Positions 7,662 through 16,615 of a stretch of DNA of 36,611 nt are shown here, one piece after another (the first letter of the stretch is position 1; every line of letters begins with the position of its first letter). The notes beneath the pieces are model-generated. The model worked only from the letters and a program-made list of their open reading frames with translations, was not told the DNA's origin and did no database searches. The stretch comes from Nitrosovibrio sp. Nv4. GTDB lineage: Bacteria > Pseudomonadota > Alphaproteobacteria > Acetobacterales > Acetobacteraceae. The translations under genes were made by a program, and so were the position numbers. The DNA is taken from NCBI GenBank assembly GCA_943330455.2, contig CALQHT020000025.1:1-36611 (forward strand), read 5' to 3'.

Positions 7662-10600
7662 TCACAAGGTTTGTATGGCAACGGGAGATTTATTGGAAGA
7701 CGGAACAGTTCGCGCGTGGGTTGGGATAGCGGGAGCGGTGTATGATGTCGTACTGGCGATTAACACGTCATTAATAGCACCCGCGGATAGGTGCAGCGGA
7801 AGAAGAATCCCACGACCGGTGTTGCGAATCCGCTCCGCTGGTGCGCCGAGATCGAAGGCGGCGACGCGCAAACCGGCGCGCCACAGGTCGGACAGGGTCA
7901 TGCACCAGGTTTCCGGCCAGATGGAGGGCAGGAATCCTAGGCTGGGTTGATGGGCCTCGATCAACCCGACAGCCTCTTGCGGCGCGTAGGTGCCGGTCAC
8001 GAATACGCGGCCGGTTGCGAGCATGCGGGCATCATCGGTGGTGCTGCCGACGACAACGAACTCCAGATCCAGGGCGCGATCCGCGGCGTTGCGGGCGCAG
8101 GCCAGCAGGACGTCGTAGCCTTTGTGCAGCCCGATCCCACCCAGCACGCAGACCCGGTGCCGACCCGCCGGTCGGGATGGCGATTTGGGGCGCCAGATAA
8201 TGGCGTTGTCGTCCTCATGCGGCACGATATCGGGCACGATGCCAGGAAAATGGCGACGGATGCGGTTTGCGGCATCGCGGGACGGGGCGATGACCTGGCG
8301 CGCGGCGTGGAGAAAAGCCGCCGAACGGGTCGTCAGGTCGGCGACGGTGATAGGTTCGGACAGGAACGAGCCATGATCGTCCACGCAGGATTGACAGGTC
8401 GTTCGATCCGGTTCCCCGCAGTAGCGATCTTGCCCGCCGACCAGCGAGATGCGCGGGCAGAACCAGGCGTAGTCGTGCACATGCGCCTCATACGGAACCC
8501 TCAACCGCGCGATCAGATCGTGAATGCCCGGGTGATGGCCGAGAAAGTGATGTGCCTCCACCCGATCCGGCCGTTGCGTGCGCAACCATCGCAGCAGCAG
8601 CGGTAATTCATCGGGCATGCGATAGCGCAGGTTGGGGAACAAGCGGTCGGCCCCCTTGCTGACGACGATCGCCGCGTCTGCGTTGTCCATTTTGGATGGG
8701 CGCAGCACCACCGGCTGTCTCCCAGCCTGGGCATGATCCTCGGCGGCTCGGGCGATGCGGCGTTCGACCCCACCGCCTTCGTCGTGGGTGATCAGAATGG
8801 CCGTCGGTTGCCCGGGCTTGCGGGCGCCGCGCCAGCGTTCCAGATCCAGACGACGGCGCGCATCGGCCAAGGGGTCGGCGGCGATGAAATCCTGGATCAA
8901 CCGGTCGTAGCCGGGGTGCAAGCGGTTCAGGATGTCCTGGTTGCGGCCGCGGAGGTGAATCGCCGCGGTGCCGAACGACTTGCCGCTGGCATGCGCCACG
9001 AAGAGGCCGGGCAGCGCGACATGGCGCCATCCCAGCCGACGGGCCCGCAGGCAGAAATCGTTCTCCTCCCCATATCCTTGCGCGAACACGTCGTCGCGCA
9101 GGCGCCCCGTCGCATCCAGGCAATCTCTCCGAATATACAGGCAAAAGCCGACGCCGACCGGGATATCGATCGTCGCCCCGCGGTTGGCGCGAAACGCTTG
9201 CCGGTCCAGGACGATGGTCTCGGCCAGATCGGGGATGTCGTTGTCCGGACCGGGCCCCGGATAGCTGAGAATGCTCGCGTTGTTGGACAACGGTGTGACG
9301 GTGCCGATATCGTCGGCGGCGTGGGCGGCGTCTCTCAGCCGTTCCAGCCAGCCGGGCGGCACCAGGGTGTCACTGTTCAGCAGCACCACGTCGCGACCGG
9401 ATGCGGCGAGAATGCCGGCATTGGCACTGCCCGGAAAACCCAGGTTGTGAGGGTTGCGGATCAGCCGAATGCGTCTGGAGCGTGCCAGCCGGTCCAATTC
9501 GGCGACCAACGCGGGCTCCGGCGACGCATCGTCGACCACGACAATACGATCGGGGCGAGCGACCGAGGTGAACAACGTCTCCAGACAGGCGAGAACGAGC
9601 GCGGTCTGCCCATGAACGGGCACCACGACGTCGATCGGACGCCGGCGCCGGTGGAGACCGAAGGGGGGGGCCGGTATCGGCAAATTGGCCGGAATAGAAG
9701 GCGGCGGCAGAACATCCGGGAGCGGTTGGACGGACGCGCTGGCGGGATAGAGCCGGGCCAATGTTAGTGCGGCCGCCGTTGCGGCAAGCTCTTCACCGCG
9801 GGGGGCAAGCGGGCTTCCAGGTAGGTCGCGGCCATCGCGGCCCCGCACATGGAGCGCCCCGGTCATGGATCGAAGTGCCTCGGCGGGCACTTCGAACCCC
9901 CGGGGATGAGCCAGTGGTCCGGTATCGAGGACACTGACGTCCGCGTCGGTCGCCGAAATCCGCAATGGCGGTTTACCGCTGTCGTCATCGATGGTCAGCG
10001 CCGGGTCCGTCGTCGGATCTCCGGGATGCCAGGCCCAACCCCGCAATCCGCCCCCGTCCGTCGTGACATATCCGGTCGTGCGTCCGATGGCGCGCAGGTC
10101 GATCGGGCTGCCAAGCAAAGGCCGCTCACCGATCATGACGTCCAGTTGGCTATGCGTGGGCCAGTCCGCCGGCAGCCGCCGCCCATCGAGCCGCCGCCCG
10201 TCCAGGACGAGGATCAACGGCCCGGGGCTGTGCGGATGCGCGACAATGTCGCCAGTCCCGCTCAAGCCGCACCAACCGACGGCCTGGATCGATCGCGCAA
10301 TTGCGGCGGCAATCCCGTTCATATCCGGTTGGTGGATGTGCCGGCTCAGTGCCTTGGCGACGGCGAGGCCGGCAATGCCGGGCTCCCCCAATCGGCTGAG
10401 TGACGCGGCAAGCCCGAGCCATGCCTCCCGCATGTCATGTTCGGCCGTAACAGCCTCAAACAGGGTCCGCGCGCGTTGGTCGTCCCGACCCAGGCAAACT
10501 GTCGCCAAGGCCAGGCGGATGTTGTGATCGCGCGGGACAAGCCGATGAGCGCGGTCCAACCAGCGCATGGCGCCGATCGCATCCCCACGCCCCATATGCT

Positions 10601-10673
10601 CTCGACCCTGGGCGAGCGCCGCACGGGCCAGCGCGCTCTCTTCCGCTTCCGGGTTGGACGGCATGGCCGCCAT
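7662..10673 (-). CDS. Multidomain glycosyltransferase (TPR, GT2 and GT4)
   Basis: A 1003-residue cytoplasmic protein combining several modules. Residues 15-130 are TPR-like helices. Residues 150-290 form an uncharacterised beta-rich segment with GYVTTDGGGLRGWAWHPGDP at 201-220. Residues 345-575 are a GT2 (GT-A fold) transferase: VVVDDASPEP with D381/D382, the metal motif NSD (433-435) and the GYGEENDF base region (533-540). Residues 620-980 resemble a GT4 (GT-B) transferase, with a Cys-rich patch at 739-763, the donor loop GGIGLHKGYDVLL (845-857) and E921 in WPETW. Two transferases in one chain suggest sequential addition of two sugars. The start is ATG six bases after the Sel1 gene stop; a second ATG lies three codons in. 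The acceptor is unknown. Confidence 0.85.
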   Translation of the reverse strand: MAAMPSNPEAEESALARAALAQGREHMGRGDAIGAMRWLDRAHRLVPRDHNIRLALATVCLGRDDQRARTLFEAVTAEHDMREAWLGLAASLSRLGEPGIAGLAVAKALSRHIHQPDMNGIAAAIARSIQAVGWCGLSGTGDIVAHPHSPGPLILVLDGRRLDGRRLPADWPTHSQLDVMIGERPLLGSPIDLRAIGRTTGYVTTDGGGLRGWAWHPGDPTTDPALTIDDDSGKPPLRISATDADVSVLDTGPLAHPRGFEVPAEALRSMTGALHVRGRDGRDLPGSPLAPRGEELAATAAALTLARLYPASASVQPLPDVLPPPSIPANLPIPAPPFGLHRRRRPIDVVVPVHGQTALVLACLETLFTSVARPDRIVVVDDASPEPALVAELDRLARSRRIRLIRNPHNLGFPGSANAGILAASGRDVVLLNSDTLVPPGWLERLRDAAHAADDIGTVTPLSNNASILSYPGPGPDNDIPDLAETIVLDRQAFRANRGATIDIPVGVGFCLYIRRDCLDATGRLRDDVFAQGYGEENDFCLRARRLGWRHVALPGLFVAHASGKSFGTAAIHLRGRNQDILNRLHPGYDRLIQDFIAADPLADARRRLDLERWRGARKPGQPTAILITHDEGGGVERRIARAAEDHAQAGRQPVVLRPSKMDNADAAIVVSKGADRLFPNLRYRMPDELPLLLRWLRTQRPDRVEAHHFLGHHPGIHDLIARLRVPYEAHVHDYAWFCPRISLVGGQDRYCGEPDRTTCQSCVDDHGSFLSEPITVADLTTRSAAFLHAARQVIAPSRDAANRIRRHFPGIVPDIVPHEDDNAIIWRPKSPSRPAGRHRVCVLGGIGLHKGYDVLLACARNAADRALDLEFVVVGSTTDDARMLATGRVFVTGTYAPQEAVGLIEAHQPSLGFLPSIWPETWCMTLSDLWRAGLRVAAFDLGAPAERIRNTGRGILLPLHLSAGAINDVLIASTTSYTAPAIPTHARTVPSSNKSPVAIQTL

Positions 10674-10679
10674 GCTGGG

Positions 10680-12458
10680 TCAGTCGCCGACCGCCTGGGA
10701 GGCCTCGGTATTCTGGGGCGCCGGCAAGGAAGCCAGGTCGGCGCGGGCATCCTGGATACCCTGGGCGATGGCGCGTTCGATCCAGGTCCGAGCTTCGTCG
10801 AAATTCTGTTCCCCGGCGAGGTTGCGGGCCAAATACCGGCCCAGCATCATCTGTGCATAAGGATGCCCTCGCTCCGCAGCGGATCGGAACCAGCGCTGGG
10901 CGACGGTTCTTTGCGTGGGAACTTCGTGACCGCCGCCATGCATGGCACCCACGGCGAACATCGCGCCAACATGCCCGCGTTCGGCGGCTTTTTCGAACAA
11001 CACCAGGGCGTTGGGATGGTCTTTCGGGCCGCCCCGACCGTTCAGCATCATGTCGGCCAGCATTACCTCTGCGTCGATCATGCCGATATCGGCCGCTTTC
11101 TTGATCCAGGCTCGGCCTTCCTCGGGGTTCGCCTCGACGCCGCGGCCTTCGACCAGCATGCGCCCATACCAATACTGCGCGTTCACGACGCCATCGGCCG
11201 CTCGCCGCAGCCATTCGGCGGCACGCCGGTCATCGCGTTCGATCCCGACACCCTCGGCCAGGCAGACGCCAAAATTGAAGGCCGCGATCAGATCGCCCGA
11301 TGCCGCGGCCTGTTCGAACCACTCCCGTGTCCGCACCGAGTCCGATTCGTCTCCATGGCCCCGCAGCAGCAGGTTGCCCAGGTCGGCATGCGCATCCTTG
11401 TCGCCGGACTGGGCAGAGATGCTGAACAGGCGTGCGGCTTCATCCTGATCCCGCGGCACGCCTGCACCCGTCAGGTAGAGCATGCCGAGTGCCCGGGCGG
11501 CGCCGCGATGGTTGTTGGCCGCGACGGCCCGAGCGAACCACATCGCGGCTTCCGCGTAGTTCGGTGGCAGCTTGCCGCCCTTGGCATACAGGTCGCCGAC
11601 CATCGCCGCGGCTTCCGGGTCGCCCGCCAGCGCCGCGCGCCGCAGCCATGACTCGCCCTCCGTCACGTTCGGTTCGACGCCACGCCCTTCCAGGAGGGCA
11701 TATCCCCAGCGGGCCTGGGAAGAGCGATGACCTTTTTCAGCCGCGGCGCGATAGGAGCGGGCGGCGAGGGGCATATCCCGCTCCATCCCCACACCGCGTT
11801 CGGCGATGACGCCATACAGGTGCAACGCCGTGGCAAGGCCTTTGTCCGCGGCCTGCCGCAGGTTTTCGACGATCAGGGCCTGAACCGCCGGGTCCTTCGA
11901 GTCTCGGGCCAGGCACAAGGCATAGCCGAGCTGTCCTTGGGGGCAGCCACCTTCGGCGGAGCGCTGGTACCAGCGATCGGCCTCCGGGATGTTGCGCATG
12001 GTTTCGGGGCCGGAGGTCAGCACATAGGCCAGGACCGCCTGACCATCTGCCGATCCGCCTTCCGCTGCCTTGCGCGCCCAGACCTCCGCCGCGGCGAAGT
12101 CCGGTTCGGCCGTGGTGTTACTGCCAAACAGGCCGGGAGACGCATTTGACGCGGAATCCGCGAATCCCGCCGCCAGACCGTGCAGGCAGAGCGTGGCCAA
12201 CAGGGCCTGTGCCTCCACGTATCCCTGCTTCGCGGCGCGCTCGACCCAGCGGACTCCGTCGCCGCGACTGGGTGGGACGCCGGCCCCCTCCAGATAGCAC
12301 CGTCCGATGCGGTATTCGGCCTCTGCGATCTTCGCTCTCGCCGCGCGGGCGAAAAACGGGAACGCGCCCTTGCGATCACCTTTCTCCGTCAGCCGCAAGG
12401 CATGACGGAGGGCGGATTTTGGGGAGAAGCGGGCGACCAATCGGTCTGCGATGCGCAT
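10680..12458 (-). CDS. Sel1-like repeat protein
   Basis: A 592-residue protein made almost entirely of about 14 Sel1-type helical repeats of 36 residues, recognisable by recurring units such as LGMLYLTGAGVPRDQDEAAR and WLRRAA(D/E)xG. There is no signal peptide or membrane segment, so it is probably cytoplasmic. Unit 2 carries a longer insertion (about residues 98-116). Sel1 proteins act as scaffolds for protein-protein contacts, often in exopolysaccharide or secretion regulation, as with AlgK and ExoR. It lies 37 bases after the HlyD gene and six bases before the multidomain glycosyltransferase, so it is plausibly the adaptor linking exporter and glycosylation. That role is inference. Confidence 0.85.
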   Translation of the reverse strand: MRIADRLVARFSPKSALRHALRLTEKGDRKGAFPFFARAARAKIAEAEYRIGRCYLEGAGVPPSRGDGVRWVERAAKQGYVEAQALLATLCLHGLAAGFADSASNASPGLFGSNTTAEPDFAAAEVWARKAAEGGSADGQAVLAYVLTSGPETMRNIPEADRWYQRSAEGGCPQGQLGYALCLARDSKDPAVQALIVENLRQAADKGLATALHLYGVIAERGVGMERDMPLAARSYRAAAEKGHRSSQARWGYALLEGRGVEPNVTEGESWLRRAALAGDPEAAAMVGDLYAKGGKLPPNYAEAAMWFARAVAANNHRGAARALGMLYLTGAGVPRDQDEAARLFSISAQSGDKDAHADLGNLLLRGHGDESDSVRTREWFEQAAASGDLIAAFNFGVCLAEGVGIERDDRRAAEWLRRAADGVVNAQYWYGRMLVEGRGVEANPEEGRAWIKKAADIGMIDAEVMLADMMLNGRGGPKDHPNALVLFEKAAERGHVGAMFAVGAMHGGGHEVPTQRTVAQRWFRSAAERGHPYAQMMLGRYLARNLAGEQNFDEARTWIERAIAQGIQDARADLASLPAPQNTEASQAVGD

Positions 12459-12495
12459 TGGCGTCAGATCTCACCAGGCTGGGTACGTTGGATGA

Positions 12496-13911
12496 TCACG
12501 GCTCCCGCATGCCTTCGGTTGCCGTGGGGATCAACCGTTCGAAGAAGAAGCCGAGTGCGGTCCGCTCGCCGATCTTGATATCGGCGGTGACTGGCATGCC
12601 GGGCATCAGCTTGAAGTCCTCGGGTAGGTCATGCAGTTCGACACGGTCCAAGGAGATGCGGGACCGAAACCACACCGCGTTGCCAGCCGCGGTGGTCGGC
12701 AATGCGGTGGCGCCGGTCGGGTTGCGTTGCTCATCCGCGCTCGTGAAACTGTCGGCGCTGATAACCCGCACGGTGCCGTAGGCTAGGCCGTAGTGGTTGT
12801 ACGGGAAGGTATCGAACTTGATCGCCACGGTGTTGCCGAGATTGACGTAGCCATCGTCGCTGCCCTGGATGTTCGCTTCCACTTCCAGCGGCGCGTCGGA
12901 CGCGACCAACGTGATGAACTGTTGTCCCGCCGTGATGACGGAACCCACGGAAACCTTCGCGATGGACAGCACGGTCGCGTCTCGGTCGGTGCGCAATTCC
13001 ACCAATTGGTGACGGAGTTTGGCCTTGTTGTAGGATTCCCGGGCGTCCGACAGCTTGCTCACGCTTTCGGCCAGCTTTTCAGACACGTCGGCGCGCCAGT
13101 TTTCCGCGTAGCCATTCCGCTCGGCGATCAGTGCGGCAAGGTCGCGTTGGCCGGAAAGAGCCATCTGTTCGGCCCCGTCCATGTTGCGCTGGACCTCCGT
13201 ACGGGTGTCCATCGCCGCCAAGGTATTGATCTTGCTGCCAACGTTCAGCCGCTCCAATTCCTTGCGCATGCCTTCGAGCGATGTGGCGTAGGCCAGCCGC
13301 TCCCGGTAGCCCAACGCGTCGGATCGGGCGCGCGAAACCGAGGCGGAAAGACTGTTCGCCTTCTGCTGGTAGCTTTCGATCTTGTAGTTGTGCTCGGCAC
13401 GCCGCTGACTGAAGATCGCCGCCTGCAACGCGAGGTTGGGGTCGAGGCCGATATAGGTGAAGGGACGATCCTCCGCCTCCGCCTGCAACCGGCTGACCTG
13501 CGCCTGCAAGGCGGCCACCTGCGCTGCCAACGCACCCAGATCGGCGGCCGCGAAGGTCGGATCCAGGCGAGCCAATACCTGTCCGGCGCGCACCTTGTCG
13601 CCCGCGGAAACGTCGATCGAACGGACGACCCCGGTGTCGAGCGGCTGGACGACGATCATCCCGCCCCTGGCGACAACCTTGCCGGTGGCCGTGACGACCT
13701 TGTCGATCTTGATCAAGGCCAGCGCCAGCCCGAGAGAAACCACCAGCGCGAAGACAGTAAAGGTGATGGCCCGTGCGATGGGGGGGGTCGGAACGTTGAT
13801 GATCGCCGTCGAGGGAGATTGGAACTCAAGAATCGCCGGGAGCGTCGGATCGTCCCGCTCCGCGACGTCGGTCCTAGTCGCCTTGGACGAGGGTTGGAGC
13901 GATAGCTGCAT
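12496..13911 (-). CDS. Type I secretion membrane-fusion protein, HlyD family
   Basis: A 471-residue periplasmic adaptor. A cytoplasmic N-tail of about 45 residues is followed by one membrane helix (about 46-68, ending LALALIKIDK). Next come the first biotinyl-lipoyl half (GKVVARGGMIVVQPLDTGVV), a long coiled coil with Ala/Gln/Leu heptads (about 120-310), the second lipoyl half and a beta-barrel. The C-terminus has the typical LMPGMPVTADIKIGERT. It would connect the ABC exporter to an outer-membrane TolC-like channel. The chosen ATG lies inside the last codons of the ABC gene (38-base overlap); upstream codons of this frame are only the transporter gene read in another frame. Translational coupling to the ABC gene is likely. 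Confidence 0.92.
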   Translation of the reverse strand: MQLSLQPSSKATRTDVAERDDPTLPAILEFQSPSTAIINVPTPPIARAITFTVFALVVSLGLALALIKIDKVVTATGKVVARGGMIVVQPLDTGVVRSIDVSAGDKVRAGQVLARLDPTFAAADLGALAAQVAALQAQVSRLQAEAEDRPFTYIGLDPNLALQAAIFSQRRAEHNYKIESYQQKANSLSASVSRARSDALGYRERLAYATSLEGMRKELERLNVGSKINTLAAMDTRTEVQRNMDGAEQMALSGQRDLAALIAERNGYAENWRADVSEKLAESVSKLSDARESYNKAKLRHQLVELRTDRDATVLSIAKVSVGSVITAGQQFITLVASDAPLEVEANIQGSDDGYVNLGNTVAIKFDTFPYNHYGLAYGTVRVISADSFTSADEQRNPTGATALPTTAAGNAVWFRSRISLDRVELHDLPEDFKLMPGMPVTADIKIGERTALGFFFERLIPTATEGMREP

Positions 13912-16195
13912 GACGGGAACCTTGTGTTTCCAGATGGCGATTCTGCTGCGCCCAAAGCTGACGGTAGACGGTGCAGCGTTCGAGCAGGACGTTGTGCGGC
14001 GCGATATCGACCAGTTCACCACGTTCCAGCACCATGATCTGATCGCAATCGACCAGGGACGACAGGCGGTGGGAGACGATGACCATGGTCCGTCCGCGGG
14101 CAATCCGCAGCAGGTTGGCATTCACCAGGGCCTCGCTTTCCGGATCCAGGGCGCTGGTGGCTTCGTCCAGGATCAGAATGCGGGGATCGGTGATAACGGC
14201 GCGCGCAATCGCCAGGCGCTGACGCTGACCGCCGGAGAGGTTGGGCGAGCCTTCCTCCACATAGGTTTCGTAGCCGTTCGGCATCCGCTCGATGAATTCC
14301 TCGGCGCCGGCCAGGCGTGCGGCGCGAACGGCGTCTTCCAGGGTCAGCCCAGGGCGCCCGGCCAGGATGTTGTCGCGGATCGAGCCGCGGAACAGGAAGT
14401 TTTCCTGCAGGACGACACCGTAGTTCGAGCGCAGGTGGCGGAGATTGATTTCCCGCAGATCGGCGTTGTCGATCTTCAGGAACCCCGAATACTCGCGGTT
14501 GATGCCTTGCAGCAGTCGGGTCAATGTGGATTTACCGGACCCGGAGCGGCCGACGACACCCAGCATGGTGCCCGCCGGGATTGAGAAGCTGACCCGGTCG
14601 AGGGCGGGGAGCTTGGTGCCGGCATAGGTGAACGTGACATCGTCGAAGGTGATCGCACCGGCGAACTTGGGCCGCAGACCGCCGGAAGCCGAATCCCGTT
14701 CGATGGGGCGGTTGAGCACGTCCGCCGCCTGCGCCATGGAGCCGCGGATTTCTTCCCAGTCTTCCATCAATCTGGCCAGCCCAACGAGCGGCTGGGCAAC
14801 GCGCTGCGAGAGCATCATGAACGAGATCAGGCCGCCCAGGCGCATGGAGGCTTCGCCCTCCAAGGTCATATAGGCCCCGATCAGGACGACGCCGACCCAC
14901 ATGAAACGCTCGATCGGGTTGACCAGGGTTTGCGGCCAGTTGGCGATCTTGCCCATGGCGAGGCGCCATTTGCCGGACTCCGCCACCCGTTCGTCCCAGA
15001 GCGCCTTGCGTTGCGGCTCCAGCGCCAGGGATTTGACGGTCTTCATGCCGAAGACGGTTTCACCGAGCGCTGCCTGTTTCGAGGTTTCTGCCTTCAGAAC
15101 CTTGCTGTAGACCGCGCGCATCGGCTTGAGGAAAGCCACGATGATCAAAGCGATCAGCGCCGAACAGACCAGAATCATCCAGGCAAGGGTGGTGTTGATC
15201 CAGAATAGGAACGGCAACAGGATCACCAGGGTGATCAGGTCCAGCACCGTCGCAAGCAGCTTGCCGGTGATGAACTCCCGCACCTTGTGGACCTGGGAGA
15301 CCTTGTACATCGTCTCACCGGCCGGGTGGCGTTCGAAATAGTCGAGCGGCAATCGTACCAGTCTGTTGAAGATGTGCAGGTTCAGCCGCGCGTCGATCCG
15401 CGCGCCGACGACCAGGATGATCAGTCGCCGGCCGAAGCTGAGCAGCGTCTCAAACAGGATCATGATGCCGACCAGGACGGATATCAGGAACAGAGTCGAA
15501 TAACTCTGATGCTGCATCACCTTGTCCATGACCTTCATCACCATCAGTGCCGGCAGAAGGTGCAGCAGGCTGATGGTGAAGGATGCCAGGAACAGATCGC
15601 GCAGAGATTTTTTCTCTTTCGCGACCTGGCCGAACAGATAGCTCATGGTGAACGGCGGATCGGCTTCGGTCTGTTCGCGCAAGGCGCGCATCAGCACGGC
15701 CTCTCCGCTCCAGACCTCGGCCAACCGCATCTCGTCGACCTGGATCGGCGCCTCGGCGTCGGACGAGCGGGGGTCGCGCAGGGCGACCACCTTCGCCTCG
15801 ATGCTGGCCCCGACCAGAAGGGCCGCGGTGCCATCGTCCAACAGCAGGATGACCGGGCTGCCTGTATTCAGCCGCATCAGGTGCCGCCAGCGCAGCCGCA
15901 GCGCCCGCGACCACATGCCGGAGCCTTGCGCCCAGGCCGACAACGCCGCCGCGCTCGGCACCGTTTCATCCGGTCCGGCGCGGAATTCATGGGGATCCAG
16001 CTCCATCCCGTAATAACGGGCTGCGTTCATCATCGCGAGCAGGCGGGGATGGATCGGCGCGTCGCGGCCGCCGCCATCGCCTGTCGACATGCCCGCGCCG
16101 CCGGCTCCACCCGCATTGTCGGCCCGCGCATCCCGTATGGCGGGTTGGCGGCCGAGCCCGGATAGACCAGATGTATGTCCGTCAGAGATATCCAC
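13874..16195 (-). CDS. Type I secretion ABC transporter with C39-like domain
   Basis: A 773-residue exporter half-transporter. Residues 48-175 match a C39 peptidase-like domain but contain no cysteine, so it should bind rather than cleave cargo, as in HlyB. Residues 200-490 hold about six membrane helices, with the EF-hand-proximal loop LPLDYFERHPAGE. The ATPase domain has Walker A GRSGSGKST (549-557), signature LSGGQ (653-657), Walker B ILILDE (673-678) and H709. Family members such as HlyB and RtxB export proteins with uncleaved C-terminal signals in one step across both membranes. The start is GTG, with AAGGGG seven bases upstream; the ATG at 16090 lacks comparable spacing. It heads the operon and overlaps hlyD by 38 bases. 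Confidence 0.92.
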   Translation of the reverse strand: MDISDGHTSGLSGLGRQPAIRDARADNAGGAGGAGMSTGDGGGRDAPIHPRLLAMMNAARYYGMELDPHEFRAGPDETVPSAAALSAWAQGSGMWSRALRLRWRHLMRLNTGSPVILLLDDGTAALLVGASIEAKVVALRDPRSSDAEAPIQVDEMRLAEVWSGEAVLMRALREQTEADPPFTMSYLFGQVAKEKKSLRDLFLASFTISLLHLLPALMVMKVMDKVMQHQSYSTLFLISVLVGIMILFETLLSFGRRLIILVVGARIDARLNLHIFNRLVRLPLDYFERHPAGETMYKVSQVHKVREFITGKLLATVLDLITLVILLPFLFWINTTLAWMILVCSALIALIIVAFLKPMRAVYSKVLKAETSKQAALGETVFGMKTVKSLALEPQRKALWDERVAESGKWRLAMGKIANWPQTLVNPIERFMWVGVVLIGAYMTLEGEASMRLGGLISFMMLSQRVAQPLVGLARLMEDWEEIRGSMAQAADVLNRPIERDSASGGLRPKFAGAITFDDVTFTYAGTKLPALDRVSFSIPAGTMLGVVGRSGSGKSTLTRLLQGINREYSGFLKIDNADLREINLRHLRSNYGVVLQENFLFRGSIRDNILAGRPGLTLEDAVRAARLAGAEEFIERMPNGYETYVEEGSPNLSGGQRQRLAIARAVITDPRILILDEATSALDPESEALVNANLLRIARGRTMVIVSHRLSSLVDCDQIMVLERGELVDIAPHNVLLERCTVYRQLWAQQNRHLETQGSRHAAIAPTLVQGD

Positions 16196-16615
16196 GAGCG
16201 AACCCCTTCAGAGGCGTATCGAAGGCCAACGTCATGCGCTTCAGCACATTACGCGTAACCGGTAAATAACACGTTGCCCGCCATCCTGGGGGATTTTGTC
16301 GCGGCCGAATTGGCGCGCGGGACTCTCTCGGCGGCCAAGCGGCCCGGGCTGGTATATTGAAACGGCGCGGACGGATCACAACCCGACCATGACAAGGGCG
16401 AATGAAAATAGCCTCGTTTCTCGAGTTTCTGGATGAAACCAACATGTCGAACGGGTTGCATATTGATACGAATTATGTCGGAAATGCGGGAAGGTGGCCC
16501 GTTTTGAGCCTGCTGGCGTCCCCCGAGACCGCCCATGGGCTGCACCTTGCGGGCAAACCCTGTTAGCAACCATGCGGCGCCTATGCCATAAAAGCGGGAA
16601 AAGGACAAACGAATC
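16196..16615. promoter_or_regulatory. Divergent promoter region, secretion operon versus amidase
   Basis: A 420-base gene-free stretch between divergent starts. The part at 16380-16500 is clearly richer in A and T than its surroundings. TTACGCGTAA at 16249-16258 is a perfect ten-base palindrome 54-63 bases upstream of the exporter GTG and could be an operator. A minus-strand pair TTGTGA / CAATAT spaced by 16 bases near 16357-16384 is a possible sigma-70 promoter, though weak. On the plus strand AAAAGGA serves as ribosome-binding site for the amidase. Open frames across this stretch have no recognisable product. Confidence 0.45.
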
